Positions 1 through 8,792 of a stretch of DNA of 64,000 nt are shown piece after piece. Numbering within the stretch: the first letter of the stretch is position 1; the number at the start of each line of letters is the position of its first letter. This stretch comes from Cryobacterium mannosilyticum (lineage in GTDB: Bacteria; Actinomycetota; Actinomycetes; Actinomycetales; Microbacteriaceae). The position numbers were made by a program, and so were the translations under genes. The stretch spans positions 1 through 64,000 of the forward strand of contig NZ_SOFM01000007.1 of the NCBI RefSeq assembly GCF_004402705.1, written 5' to 3'. The notes beneath the pieces are model-generated. The model saw only the letters and a program-made list of their open reading frames with translations, was not told where the DNA came from and ran no database searches.

Positions 1-57
1 CTCGACTACGCCACACCCGCCGAGAAACTGGCCGAACTCACCCTCACAGCCGCATAA
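1..57 (+). mobile_element. IS30-family transposase, C-terminal end only (cut by window edge)
   Basis: The first 18 codons read LDYATPAEKLAELTLTAA and stop at TAA (55-57). The TPAEKLAEL pattern after an aromatic residue is typical of the last residues of IS30-type transposases of Actinobacteria. Only the tail is in the window, so the catalytic DDE domain and the left end cannot be examined. The right terminal inverted repeat should lie just after the stop, but I could not define it without the left end. The element marks the left edge of an accessory stretch. Family assignment is inferred from a short motif. Confidence 0.6.
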
Positions 58-466
58 AGTGAAACTCCAATAGCTGTCCTGAACAAACGGGTCACCGCAG
101 ACCGCAAGCCGAACCCTTGCCGGCGACTATCGAGACTGCGCGGACGTGCTCGGCAACGGCTCCTACCGCGCGTCCGTCACAGCCATTTCGCGAGGACTGG
201 CAACTCCGCCCGATGGCCACGGGCGTTGGTTGTGCGCGGTGGCCACTCACGCGGAAGGCGAGCCCTGTGTGTGGTCTCATTGAGTCGCTCGGACTCGGCC
301 TGGACGTGGAATCCCTGTGGGTGGTGATTTCCCCGGGCGAGATCCAGGAGTCGCTCTGAAGCGAGCACCGACTCGGTGCTGCATTCCAACGAGACCGCCA
401 TGGCGCACAACAGATCGTCGGAATGCGAATGTATCCTGCGAGGGGACTTGCAAGAGAGGAATCATC
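58..466. other. non-coding stretch after the insertion sequence
   Basis: No convincing gene in about 410 bases. Open frames on both strands here have no recognisable product and no good ribosome binding site. The first bases probably hold the right end of the IS element, the rest the upstream region of the small gene at 467. Confidence 0.5.
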
Positions 467-718
467 ATGATCACTGGTCGATCGCGAACTCGCACCCGAG
501 ACGACCTTCACGTGGTCGCTTTGTCCGAGCACGAGTGGAGGATCGGCGACCGCAGGATCGCGACCGACAATGCGCTGTCCCTCGTGGGCTTCATCGACAA
601 GAATCGCGGCGCGTACGAGGTCATGGAATTCGTGGATCCCGTCGAATACGCCCGGTTCACGAGCCTGGAGGCGGCCATCTCGTATTTCGTCACTGCAACT
701 CCGGACGCCCCGTATTGA
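467..718 (+). CDS. small hypothetical protein (83 aa)
   Basis: ATG at 467 is preceded by AGAGAGGA with good spacing, so this start is preferred to the longer open frame upstream. The product is 83 aa, soluble, without signal peptide. I do not recognise a named domain. Its layout, a W-R-I motif near residue 24, a GFIDKN turn near residue 41 and a closing SLEAAISYF helix near residue 66, resembles that of the next small gene (853-1050), which has W-E-V, GMIQRT and ISSALEGLY at matching places. The two look like diverged tandem paralogues. Function unknown. Confidence 0.6.
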   Translation: MITGRSRTRTRDDLHVVALSEHEWRIGDRRIATDNALSLVGFIDKNRGAYEVMEFVDPVEYARFTSLEAAISYFVTATPDAPY

Positions 719-852
719 GCGCATCGCCTTCAACCGTGGTTGCGCACTCTTCATCGTGTGTTCTCCGAATGGACTCTCGTCGCCGGGCTTGAGGGGGATC
801 AGGATTGTGGTGCGGAAGACATCCGCAGGCGCACGGGAGCTGAGGGACATCG

Positions 853-1050
853 ATGGATCACGGACAGCTGTTCTCAGTCGTCATGGCGGGCCCTGCCCTG
901 TGGGAAGTCCGTCATGAGGTCACGAATGAATTTGCGGGCATGATCCAGCGCACGCCGCGAGGATTCCTGCTACGGAATGACCAAACGCAGGCGATCGGCA
1001 GTTTCGGCTCGATCAGCAGCGCACTCGAGGGCCTGTACGAGGTGGCGTGA
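853..1050 (+). CDS. small hypothetical protein (65 aa), possible paralogue of the 467 gene
   Basis: ATG at 853 follows GAGCTGAGGGA. The 65-aa product has no signal peptide or membrane segment. It shares with the upstream small protein a tryptophan-led strand, a G-M-I-x-R-T turn, a glycine-rich loop and a C-terminal SALEGLYE helix. This is a similarity of pattern rather than high identity. The pair lies between the IS30 remnant and the first GGDEF-EAL gene. Function unknown. Confidence 0.5.
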   Translation: MDHGQLFSVVMAGPALWEVRHEVTNEFAGMIQRTPRGFLLRNDQTQAIGSFGSISSALEGLYEVA

Positions 1051-1169
1051 TTCGTCGACGGCGCGGTGGGGGCTGCCGACGGCGCTGCCCAGGGGTAAGG
1101 CGGCTGAACAGTCGGCGAACTCCGGCGCGGGGAATTGGGCCAGGGACCTGAATCGGGTATCGATGAAGC

Positions 1170-2945
1170 ATGAGCACCATTCTTGGCACCGATGTGGGCC
1201 GCGACAATCGGGTCGTCTGTCTGGCGGACCTGGCGACGGGCGTCCAGGTGATTTCCGCGGCGACGCCGGTGACTGAGATCGACCGGGTGTTTCGCGCGGA
1301 CCGTCAGCTTCGTTCGCTCGTCGTGCATGACGACGGCGTTCATTTCCTCTTGTCTCGGGAGCAGGTGGAGTTCACCTTGACCGGGCGGCTGGGCTACGGG
1401 CGCGGCCTGCATGCCCGGTCCACGGCCAGGCAGATGGTGCCGGAGAACTCCTTCTTCCTGCCCGGCACGATGTCCCTGGCCACCGCGGCGCAGCGCGTGC
1501 TGGAACTGCCCGAGGGCAACCGCTATCGTGACGTGCTCGTGCTGACCGACGATGGCCCACGGGTCGTCTCGGTGTCCCAGATCTTCGAACGGTTGTCGGC
1601 GGATTTCCGGTATGCCGCGTTGCACGATTCGCTGACCGGGCTGCCCAATCGACGGCAGTTGGAGGAGCGTGGCAGCACATCGATCGAGGATGCCGGGGAC
1701 ATCACCCGACTCGGGGTGCTCTACATCGACCTCGACGGTTTCAAAGCTATCAACGACACCTTCGGACATCAGACCGGGGACGAGATCCTGGTCGGCTTCG
1801 CCGAACGGCTGCGCCACGTCATCCGCCCGACGGATGTGCTCGCCCGCCTGGGCGGCGACGAGTTCGCGGTTCTGCTGGTTGACGTGGATGAAGGGCAGCT
1901 TCGCGCCATCGCCGACCGGGTCGTGCTCGGTGCATCGGTCCCGTTCGTCTGCGACGGACACCTGCTGCACGTGTCGGCGTCGGTCGGCATCGCGATGGCC
2001 GGTGATGTCGCCGCGGAACAGGAGTTGAGCCCGCTTGATGCGCTGCTGCGCCACGCTGACGGGGCGATGCTCAAGGCCAAGCAGGCCGGCAAGCGCCAGG
2101 TCGCGCGTCTCGATGGGCATGGCGAGGCCGCGCCGATCGTGCGGAATGCGCTGATCCGACGTCGGCTGCCGGAGGCGTTCGAGACTCGCGCGTTCAGCTT
2201 GCACTATCAGCCCCAGTTGGACCTGGCCAGCGGCGACTGCTCAGCCGTGGAGGCGCTGCTGCGCTGGACCGACCCGGTGCTGGGCGCGGTGTCGCCTGCG
2301 GAGTTCATCCCGATCATGGAACTGTCGGGCGACATCCACCGCATCGGACAGCGAGTCATCAACGAGGTCTGCGCCCAGGCCCGGACCTGGCTGGATGCAG
2401 GGACCTCGCGCCGGGTCGCGGTCAATGTGTCTCCCCTTCAACTCGCGGCGCGCACCATCGTTCCCGAGCTTTTGGAGGCCCTGACCCGGCATGGTGTTCC
2501 CCCCGCACTGATCCAGGTGGAGATCACCGAGGGCGCCGCGATCACCGACCTGCCCCGGGCGATCGGGCAACTTGAACAGCTCCGGGGGGCCGGGATCAGC
2601 ATCGCCCTGGACGACTACGGCACCGGCTTCTCCTCCCTCGCCCTGCTGCGCAGCCTGCCGCTGACGACGGTGAAGATCGACAAGACCTTCATCGACCACA
2701 TCGATTCCTCGCCCGCGGACGCCCTGCTCGTTGGCGGGATCATCGACACCGCACACGCCCTCGGGCTCACGGTCACGGCCGAAGGCGTCGAACGCCCCTG
2801 CCAACTCCAGTTGTTGCGCGATCTGCGTTGTGACGCGGTGCAGGGCTATCTCATTTCGCGGCCTGTTGCACCGGACGATCTGCCTCCCACCCAGATCTCC
2901 GACGCAGCCGCACCGAATGACTTCGGCGGACCGAGACCGGCCTGA
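1170..2945 (+). CDS. cyclic-di-GMP turnover protein, N-terminal sensory region + GGDEF + EAL (591 aa)
   Basis: Residues 1-145 form a soluble sensory region that reads like a pair of CBS-type repeats (RSLVVHDDG at about 48, DVLVLTDDG at about 121). A GGDEF domain (about 150-320) follows with intact GGDEF at 228-232 and an RxxD inhibitory site (RPTD) five residues before it. The C-terminal EAL domain has VEALLRW, DDYGTGFSSL, KIDKTF, AEGVE and QGYLISRP, the metal and substrate residues of active phosphodiesterases. It may therefore make and degrade c-di-GMP, although in hybrid proteins one domain is often regulatory. No membrane segments. The ribosome site before ATG 1170 is weak. It stands alone; a second, membrane-bound GGDEF-EAL gene lies 550 bases on. 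Confidence 0.9.
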   Translation: MSTILGTDVGRDNRVVCLADLATGVQVISAATPVTEIDRVFRADRQLRSLVVHDDGVHFLLSREQVEFTLTGRLGYGRGLHARSTARQMVPENSFFLPGTMSLATAAQRVLELPEGNRYRDVLVLTDDGPRVVSVSQIFERLSADFRYAALHDSLTGLPNRRQLEERGSTSIEDAGDITRLGVLYIDLDGFKAINDTFGHQTGDEILVGFAERLRHVIRPTDVLARLGGDEFAVLLVDVDEGQLRAIADRVVLGASVPFVCDGHLLHVSASVGIAMAGDVAAEQELSPLDALLRHADGAMLKAKQAGKRQVARLDGHGEAAPIVRNALIRRRLPEAFETRAFSLHYQPQLDLASGDCSAVEALLRWTDPVLGAVSPAEFIPIMELSGDIHRIGQRVINEVCAQARTWLDAGTSRRVAVNVSPLQLAARTIVPELLEALTRHGVPPALIQVEITEGAAITDLPRAIGQLEQLRGAGISIALDDYGTGFSSLALLRSLPLTTVKIDKTFIDHIDSSPADALLVGGIIDTAHALGLTVTAEGVERPCQLQLLRDLRCDAVQGYLISRPVAPDDLPPTQISDAAAPNDFGGPRPA

Positions 2946-2966
2946 TCGCCTGAGTCAACCGTCGAA

Positions 2967-3240
2967 TCAGGATGTGCGCAGGAGCATCTGAACCGTTTGG
3001 CCGTGAGGCGCGTACTCCGCGTGGATGGCCGCGTATGGAACAGCCATCGTCGGGTATCCCTGCAGGACCTGGCTCAACGGTTGCATCACCAAACCGAGCG
3101 TGCGGGCGTGGAGGGAGAACTGCGCGTAGAGAATGCCGGCCCCAGCCGCCCTCGTAGGTCGATCCCTCGTGGAAGGCGCCCGTCCATTCGCGGTGGGTGT
3201 CGAGGTCGAGCATGACGTTCCAGACGTGGAACGCTCAACG
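2967..3240 (-). pseudogene. relic of an Acg-type nitroreductase (C-terminal part, frameshifted)
   Basis: One minus frame ending at 2967 reads AGILYAQFSLHARTLGL, then MQPLSQVLQGYP, and ends GQTVQMLLR. This is the closing pattern of Acg-like FMN nitroreductases of Actinobacteria (PLSQ-L near the end, then QMLLR). The N-terminal continuation (DTHREWTGAFHEGSTYEGG) lies in another frame, so a frameshift sits near 3135-3150. Only about 90 of some 320 residues remain and no start is seen. Most of the 530-base gap between the two GGDEF-EAL genes is this relic plus the upstream region of the second one. Confidence 0.5.
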
Positions 3241-3490
3241 GCCACTGCAGACCGCCAGGTCTCGGAAAGATCGAGAACGAACGGGGCAAGGATGCTGAGC
3301 CGTTCCCCCACTTAGGGGCGATCGCCTCCGATAGACCATTCCTCTTAGCAATCTGCCTCAACGGGCGGGTAGATTATGGGCAGATCTGGGGGGAGAGGGC
3401 TATGTTCACGACGCAGTGTGCGTGCGTTAGCGGTGACGCGACTCTCGCCCGGCCCGTCAGTGTCACCCTGGGATTGTGGGTGATGAGGCC

Positions 3491-5758
3491 ATGATGCGTG
3501 CGCGGGTTGATGCCGTCCTGGTCTGGACAATGGGCCTGTGTGCGGCGGCCTACCTGGGCGGAGTGGTCTGGCAGGGCGGCGAATCTCATCCGGCGGTGGA
3601 TCTCTGGTTGTCGTTGTCGACGTCCTGGTTGCCCGCGGTGGTGTGTTGGCTGGCGGTCGCCCGGGCCGTGTCTCGTCGCAGGGAAGTCCTGCTCGCTGCT
3701 CTGGCGATGACCTTCCTGGCTGTCGGGGACACCTATTACGCCCCATTGACCAGCGACTGGTCACCCTCGTTCCCCAACCCGGGTGACCTCGGCTACATGC
3801 TTTTCTATCTGCTGATGCTGGTCATGCTGGTCCTGCTGGTGCGCCGCGACGTTCGCGGGCAGTCGCGGTCGGTGTGGCTGGATTGTGCCGTGGGCTCGCT
3901 CGGGGCGGCCGCAGTGTTGGCAGTTGTGCTCAACCCCGTGATGGCCTCAGCCTTGGCGGGTTCCTGGTCGTTGGCCACGGCCGTGGCGGTCGCCTACCCG
4001 CTGATGGACATGTTCCTGATGGCAGCCGTCACGGGGATAGTGGTCGTGCGTGGTTTCCGTGGGGGCGATCGGCTGGTCGTGCTGATCCTAGGGCTGATGC
4101 TTTACACACTGGCGGACATTGTCTACGCGTTGCAGGTGACCACGGACACCTACGTGCTCGGAACTCCACTCGACGCCCTCTGGGCGATCGGGATCGCCCT
4201 GATCGCGCTGTATGTGCACGGTTCGGCGCACCGAACCGTGTCGAAAGTTTCAGATCTGCCTGCCCCGACCCGTGCGGCGGCCCTGATCATGTCGGGGCTC
4301 GCCACCCTCGCTGGGCTCGGGGTACTGGTGATGGGCACTCGGACTTATGTGTCTTCTCTGGCCGTTGTGTTGGCCGGGGCCACGGTTTTCGCGGCGGCAG
4401 CTCGCACTCAGGTGGCCTTTCGTCAGATTCTGCGGATGGCGGACTTGCGCCGTCAGGCGACGAGCGACCATCTGACCGGTCTGCCGAACCGGCGGGCGCT
4501 GTATGCACAAGCGGGCGCTCGGATGGGGGATCCGGTTAGTGAGCGCTACGCTTTGCTGTTGATGGACCTGGACAGGTTCAAGGAGGTCAACGACAGCCTG
4601 GGCCACCAGGCCGGAGACAGGCTGCTGATCCAGGTGGGTGGCCGCCTGAGCGAGCAGTTGCGTTCGGGAGACCTCCTGGTGCGTCTGGGCGGTGATGAGT
4701 TCGCGCTCCTGCTCGACGGCGCGGGCGCCGAGCAGGCCACCGCGGTGGCAGCCAAGCTCTGCGCGGCACTGGCCGAGCCGTTCGCCCTGGATGACGTCGC
4801 AGTCCATAGCGCGGTGAGCATCGGCTTCGCCTTATTCCCCGGCGACGGCCATGACCTTGACACCCTGCTGCGCAAAGCCGACGTGGCCATGTACAAGGCC
4901 AAAGCCTCTGGCGACGGCTTTCACGCCTACGGCGGTGGCGACGACACCGACTTCACCACGCAACTGCGCACGGTCGATGAGCTGCGAGCCGCCCTGACGA
5001 GTGGCCAGTTCGTCTTGCACTACCAGCCCAAGATCAACCTGCCCGCCGGCGACGTCCACGATGTGGAAGCCCTGGTGCGCTGGAACCACCCCACACGTGG
5101 CCTGCTCTACCCGGACGCTTTCCTGACTCTGGTCGAAGAAGCCGGACTCATGCGGGCCCTGACCCGAGTAGTGCTCCACATCGCCCTGGACCAGGCCGCC
5201 GTCTGGCTCGCGGAAGGCCGAAACCTTACGGTTGCTGTGAATCTCTCGGCCAGTTCCATGATCGACACTGACCTGCCCGATGAGGTGGCCGCCATGCTCA
5301 CCGCCCGGCATCTCCCACCGGGCGTCCTGAAGTTCGAGATCACTGAGGAGTTCCTCATGGCCGACCGTGACCGGGCCCGGGACATCCTGACGCGGCTCCG
5401 CCTGCACGGTGTTCAGATCTCCATTGATGACTTCGGCACCGGGTACAGTTCGTTGTCTTACTTGCGGGACCTGCCCATTGACGAACTCAAGCTGGACCGT
5501 TCTTTCGTGACCCCCATGGTCGATGATGCCCGCGCCGCAGCCCTGGTCGCCTCGACCATCGGGCTGGCCCACAGTCTGGGCATGCGCATGGTCGCCGAAG
5601 GCGTCGAGAGCGCTGGGGCGTACGACGAGCTCGTCTCCCTCGGCTGCGACCAAGCCCAGGGCTATCACATGTCCAGGCCAGTGCCCGCGGACGAATTGAA
5701 CGTCTGGCTCAACGCCCGGGGCTCCATCGGCGAACTCACCGCCCCCGCCCGCTTCTGA
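3491..5758 (+). CDS. membrane-anchored GGDEF-EAL protein (about 755 aa)
   Basis: The first 310 residues hold about eight to nine hydrophobic helices, an integral membrane sensor of unknown ligand. A GGDEF domain follows (TSDHLTGLPNRRALY, RLGGDEF) with an RxxD inhibitory site (RSGD) five residues upstream. The EAL domain keeps VEALVRWNHP, the DDFGTGYSSL loop, ELKLDRSFV, AEGVES and QGYHMSRP, so both activities could be present. The start is uncertain: GTG 3476, ATG 3491 and ATG 3494 are in frame, and GAGG at 3485-3488 suits 3494 best. Its domain order matches the 1170 gene but the sensor is unrelated, so the two probably answer different signals. Confidence 0.88.
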   Translation: MMRARVDAVLVWTMGLCAAAYLGGVVWQGGESHPAVDLWLSLSTSWLPAVVCWLAVARAVSRRREVLLAALAMTFLAVGDTYYAPLTSDWSPSFPNPGDLGYMLFYLLMLVMLVLLVRRDVRGQSRSVWLDCAVGSLGAAAVLAVVLNPVMASALAGSWSLATAVAVAYPLMDMFLMAAVTGIVVVRGFRGGDRLVVLILGLMLYTLADIVYALQVTTDTYVLGTPLDALWAIGIALIALYVHGSAHRTVSKVSDLPAPTRAAALIMSGLATLAGLGVLVMGTRTYVSSLAVVLAGATVFAAAARTQVAFRQILRMADLRRQATSDHLTGLPNRRALYAQAGARMGDPVSERYALLLMDLDRFKEVNDSLGHQAGDRLLIQVGGRLSEQLRSGDLLVRLGGDEFALLLDGAGAEQATAVAAKLCAALAEPFALDDVAVHSAVSIGFALFPGDGHDLDTLLRKADVAMYKAKASGDGFHAYGGGDDTDFTTQLRTVDELRAALTSGQFVLHYQPKINLPAGDVHDVEALVRWNHPTRGLLYPDAFLTLVEEAGLMRALTRVVLHIALDQAAVWLAEGRNLTVAVNLSASSMIDTDLPDEVAAMLTARHLPPGVLKFEITEEFLMADRDRARDILTRLRLHGVQISIDDFGTGYSSLSYLRDLPIDELKLDRSFVTPMVDDARAAALVASTIGLAHSLGMRMVAEGVESAGAYDELVSLGCDQAQGYHMSRPVPADELNVWLNARGSIGELTAPARF

Positions 5759-5848
5759 GGATCACGATCGCGAGGGTGAATCCGGCGAACGCGTTGCACG
5801 CTTCGCACGCTGAACAGTTGTAGTCCCACGCCGATTTCCCGTGTCCGG

Positions 5849-6649
5849 CTACTCGCCGCTTGCTGCCTCGGCGGACGCCGGGCGCTTCTGGACTGTCAAG
5901 TAGACGACGAGCGCGAGGATCGCGGTGAGGAAGACGGCGCTCGTTCCGACGGTTCCGATCCCGAGGCCGCCATCGTGACGAGGCTGGGAGAGGTAATCGC
6001 CCAGGGACGCGCCAAGCGGGCGGGTCAGGATGTAGGCGATCCAGAACGCGAACACGGCGCCGCGCCGGGCGATGATGTGGGAGCCGGCCACGAGCGCGAT
6101 GGCTCCGGCGAAGATGAGTGCCGACACCCAGTAGCCCAGGTTCAGGCCTTCCGCGATGAGGTCACCGGCAGCGGTGCCCAGGGCGAAGGTGAACAGGATC
6201 GTCAGCCAGTAGAAGGCTTCCCGCCTCGTGGAGGTGATGGTGTGGATGGAGAGGGTCTTCTCGCTGGCATACCAGGCGATGAAGGTTGCCAGGAGGGCGG
6301 CGGCGAAGACGATGGTCGTGGTTTCGAGGCTGACACCGAAGTTGTCGGTCAGGTTGTCGGTGATCAGGGTGCCGACGACGCTGATCAGCACCACGGCGAG
6401 CCAGTAGATGCTCGGCGCGTGCCGGACGGAACGGAACTGGACGACCAGGGCGATGGCGAGGAGGGCGCCCATCACATAGGTCGTGTTGGTCAGGCCCAGG
6501 TTCAGGTTGGTGGCGAGGAAATCGGCGAAGGTCTCACCGACCGTGGTCGCCAGGATCTTGATGATCCAGAAGACGAGGGTCGGTTCGGGAACCTTGCTCA
6601 TGCTCGATGGGCCGCGTGTGGCGACGGTTTCGGCCGTGCTGGTTGTCAT
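5849..6649 (-). CDS. DUF347 / COG4705 membrane protein, four internal repeats (266 aa)
   Basis: The protein consists of four tandem copies of a two-helix unit, each with a small polar motif before a helix: VGETFADFLA, ITDNLTDNFG, AGDLIAEGLN and GASLGDYLSQ. This is the hallmark of the COG4705 repeat membrane proteins (DUF347), whose function is not established. About ten membrane segments. ATG 6649 is chosen because CTGAGG lies six bases upstream; an in-frame ATG at 6655 abuts that site and is less likely. It is a single gene, convergent with the upstream GGDEF-EAL gene. Confidence 0.85.
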   Translation of the reverse strand: MTTSTAETVATRGPSSMSKVPEPTLVFWIIKILATTVGETFADFLATNLNLGLTNTTYVMGALLAIALVVQFRSVRHAPSIYWLAVVLISVVGTLITDNLTDNFGVSLETTTIVFAAALLATFIAWYASEKTLSIHTITSTRREAFYWLTILFTFALGTAAGDLIAEGLNLGYWVSALIFAGAIALVAGSHIIARRGAVFAFWIAYILTRPLGASLGDYLSQPRHDGGLGIGTVGTSAVFLTAILALVVYLTVQKRPASAEAASGE

Positions 6650-6841
6650 GGACATCCTCAGGTCGTTTCGCGAAAGCGCCACCGGAACAGGGCGTGGAGA
6701 ACAACCGTATGGGGGCGAAGCTGGCAGCAGCCCCGGCAAGTGCCGTGGAAGACGAGAGCATTCACAGAGTCGGGCACCGGCTCGCTGAGCCGGGCGCTGT
6801 ACTGGCACCTGTGCGGCTCTGTCCGGCTCCGCCGGCGGGCT

Positions 6842-7132
6842 TCAGTCGCGCGGCTTGGGCATGCCGAACTCGTTGACCGGCCCGTCTGGTGGCTGCGGTT
6901 TGTGCTCCGCCGGGCAGTTGAGGACCGCGTTCTGGGTGGAATGGTCAATGGTGTGCTCGGCCATCGGACGGCCGCAGACCGGACACACCGCCTCACCGAC
7001 ACGTTTCACAACCGCGTCGTAGGGGCCCAGGGGAGCCGGACCCATCGCCCGCACGAGTTTTTGATCCAACCAGTCGATGAAGTGCACGTATCGTTCGCTC
7101 AGGCCCTGCCCGTGAGTACCGGTGTCATTCAT
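6842..7132 (-). CDS. small hypothetical protein with a CPxC motif (about 96 aa)
   Basis: A soluble protein of about 96 aa from ATG 7132 (a longer form from 7162 is possible; neither start has a strong ribosome site). The middle carries CPVCGRPMAEH and a later cysteine in LNCPAEH, so a small metal-binding knuckle is likely. The N-terminal half (RYVHFIDWLDQKLVRAMG) is probably helical. The product resembles short unnamed proteins of Microbacteriaceae, but I cannot assign a family or role. It sits 75 bases downstream of the monooxygenase-like gene. Confidence 0.6.
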   Translation of the reverse strand: MNDTGTHGQGLSERYVHFIDWLDQKLVRAMGPAPLGPYDAVVKRVGEAVCPVCGRPMAEHTIDHSTQNAVLNCPAEHKPQPPDGPVNEFGMPKPRD

Positions 7133-7207
7133 GCCGCCAGCGTAACGCCGCTCCCAGTGCACGGATAGGCGCCGGCCCCGGTCCTCAGGTCAGAGCTCCC
7201 GGCAATG

Positions 7208-7504
7208 TCATTTCACGGCAACGATCTCGATCAATCGGATGTCCGGGTCCTTGGCGAGGAGGGTCGGACCGTGCTCGGCCAGGGCCTTGGGAATCGCGCC
7301 GGCGAGGTGCGCCTGCCGGCCCTCTTCGGTCTCGAACGTGTCGAAGATCCCGCAGGTGGCGTTGTCCACCCGGAACGCGTACCAGGTGCGGGTCTCCGGC
7401 TCGCCGAGCACGATGTCCCGGCCTCCGTTGAGGAAGTCCCACACGTCCTGTTCCTTGCCGGGCTTCGCTTCGACGAGAGCCAAAACTCCGAATTCAAGTG
7501 CCAT
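7208..7504 (-). CDS. antibiotic biosynthesis monooxygenase (ABM)-like protein (98 aa)
   Basis: A 98-aa ferredoxin-like alpha/beta protein. The pattern VLALVEAKPGKEQDVWDFL, then TWYAFRVD, the FDTF strand, AHL, and an ending of acidic and hydrophobic strand residues matches the ABM/quinol monooxygenase (YgiN-like) fold. Such proteins act as dimers on quinones or aromatic substrates without cofactor. The ribosome site GAGGAG is well spaced before ATG 7504. It lies 118 bases after the last XdhC gene of the CO dehydrogenase cluster and may be co-transcribed, but no specific link to CO oxidation is known. Confidence 0.75.
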   Translation of the reverse strand: MALEFGVLALVEAKPGKEQDVWDFLNGGRDIVLGEPETRTWYAFRVDNATCGIFDTFETEEGRQAHLAGAIPKALAEHGPTLLAKDPDIRLIEIVAVK

Positions 7505-7622
7505 CGCGGTCTCCTCGCTTTTCGCTTTCGAATGGGCCGACCGCCGGTCATGCCCAGATTCGGTTCTGGCCAGTGTCGGTTCTGCCCCGAGTCTAGGAAG
7601 GTGTCCCTGCCGCGGCAAGGGG

Positions 7623-8774
7623 TCACAATGTCGCGTGCTCGGCCGGCTCGTCGAGGTCGTCGTGGTGGATGCGCTCGTCGAGGGTGCCGAGCGGCTGCCC
7701 GGTGCCGCCCCACTGCCCGGCGATGATCTCGGCGGCGATCGACACAGCCGTCTCCTCGGGGGTCCGCGAGCCGAGGTCGAGGCCGATCGGGCTGTGCAGC
7801 CGGACCAGGTCGGCGTCGTCGAGTCCGGCCTCCCGGAGCCGGGCCAGACGGTCCAGGTGCGTGCGGCGCGAGCCCATCGCCCCGATGTAGGCCACCTGAG
7901 GCGCGCGGAGGGCCAGCTCGAGCAGGGGAACGTCGAACTTGGGGTCATGGGTGAGCACGCAGATGACCGAGCGTGAGTCCACGAGGCCGGCCGCGAACTG
8001 CTCGGCCAGGTAGCGGTGCGGCCACGCGACGATCACCTCGTCGGCGTCCGGGAAACGGGCGGGCGTCGCGAACACCTCCCGCGCGTCGCAGACGGTGACG
8101 CGGTAGCCGAGGAACGCGGCCAGGCGGGTCAGGGCGGCGGCGAAGTCGATGGCGCCGAACACGAACATCCGTGGCCGGGGCGCCTGACTGTTGACGAACA
8201 CCCGCATCCCCTCACCCTGCCGTTCACCGTCGGGGCCGTAGGTCAGAGTCGTGTTGCGGCCGGCGGCCAGCAGACCCTGGGTGTCGTCGCTCACGGCTCG
8301 GTTCGCCCGGTCAGACCCAAGGTCACCCTCGAACCCGTTCGGCCTGACCACGAGGTGCCGGCCGATCAGGTCGACATCCGGATGCCCGATCACCGTCGCC
8401 ACCGCCACCGGACGGGAGGCAGCGATATCGGCGCAGACGTCGTCCAGCTGGGCGAATGTGTGCTGCGAGACAGGCTCGACGAACACGTCGAGGATTCCGC
8501 CACAGGTCAGCCCGACCGAGAACGCGTCATCGTCGCTGATCCCGTACCGGACGAGGACAGGCCGGCCGTCCGCCGCGACCTGGGTCGCGACGTCGTACAC
8601 CGCACCCTCCACACACCCGCCCGAGACCGAGCCGGTGACCGCTCCGTCGGGGGTGACCAGCATCGAAGCACCTGCCGGGCGCGGGGCGGACTCAAAGGTG
8701 CGCACCACTGTCGCGAGGCCGGCGGTGCCTCCGCTCCGCCAGCCGGGCATCAGGGCGTCGATGATGTCACGCAT
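7623..8774 (-). CDS. XdhC/CoxI-family molybdoenzyme maturation protein (383 aa)
   Basis: The N-terminal XdhC/CoxI domain shows ATVVRTFESAPRPAGASM and SGGCVEGAV; the C-terminal XdhC Rossmann domain shows GAMGSRRTHLDR and HSPIGLDLGSRTPEE. The family inserts the matured molybdenum cofactor into xanthine dehydrogenase-like enzymes. It is the second XdhC-type gene of the cluster, 18 bases after coxG, so it probably serves the CO dehydrogenase encoded upstream. Length is normal for the two-domain form. In the Oligotropha naming this would be CoxF or CoxI, and I cannot tell which. Confidence 0.88.
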   Translation of the reverse strand: MRDIIDALMPGWRSGGTAGLATVVRTFESAPRPAGASMLVTPDGAVTGSVSGGCVEGAVYDVATQVAADGRPVLVRYGISDDDAFSVGLTCGGILDVFVEPVSQHTFAQLDDVCADIAASRPVAVATVIGHPDVDLIGRHLVVRPNGFEGDLGSDRANRAVSDDTQGLLAAGRNTTLTYGPDGERQGEGMRVFVNSQAPRPRMFVFGAIDFAAALTRLAAFLGYRVTVCDAREVFATPARFPDADEVIVAWPHRYLAEQFAAGLVDSRSVICVLTHDPKFDVPLLELALRAPQVAYIGAMGSRRTHLDRLARLREAGLDDADLVRLHSPIGLDLGSRTPEETAVSIAAEIIAGQWGGTGQPLGTLDERIHHDDLDEPAEHATL

Positions 8775-8792
8775 GGTCGACGGGGGAACGCA

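Noticed and set aside
92..850. A 252-codon minus-strand frame overlapping the two small plus-strand genes
   Set aside because: No start signal, no domain, composition of a shadow; the plus-strand small genes have proper ribosome sites.
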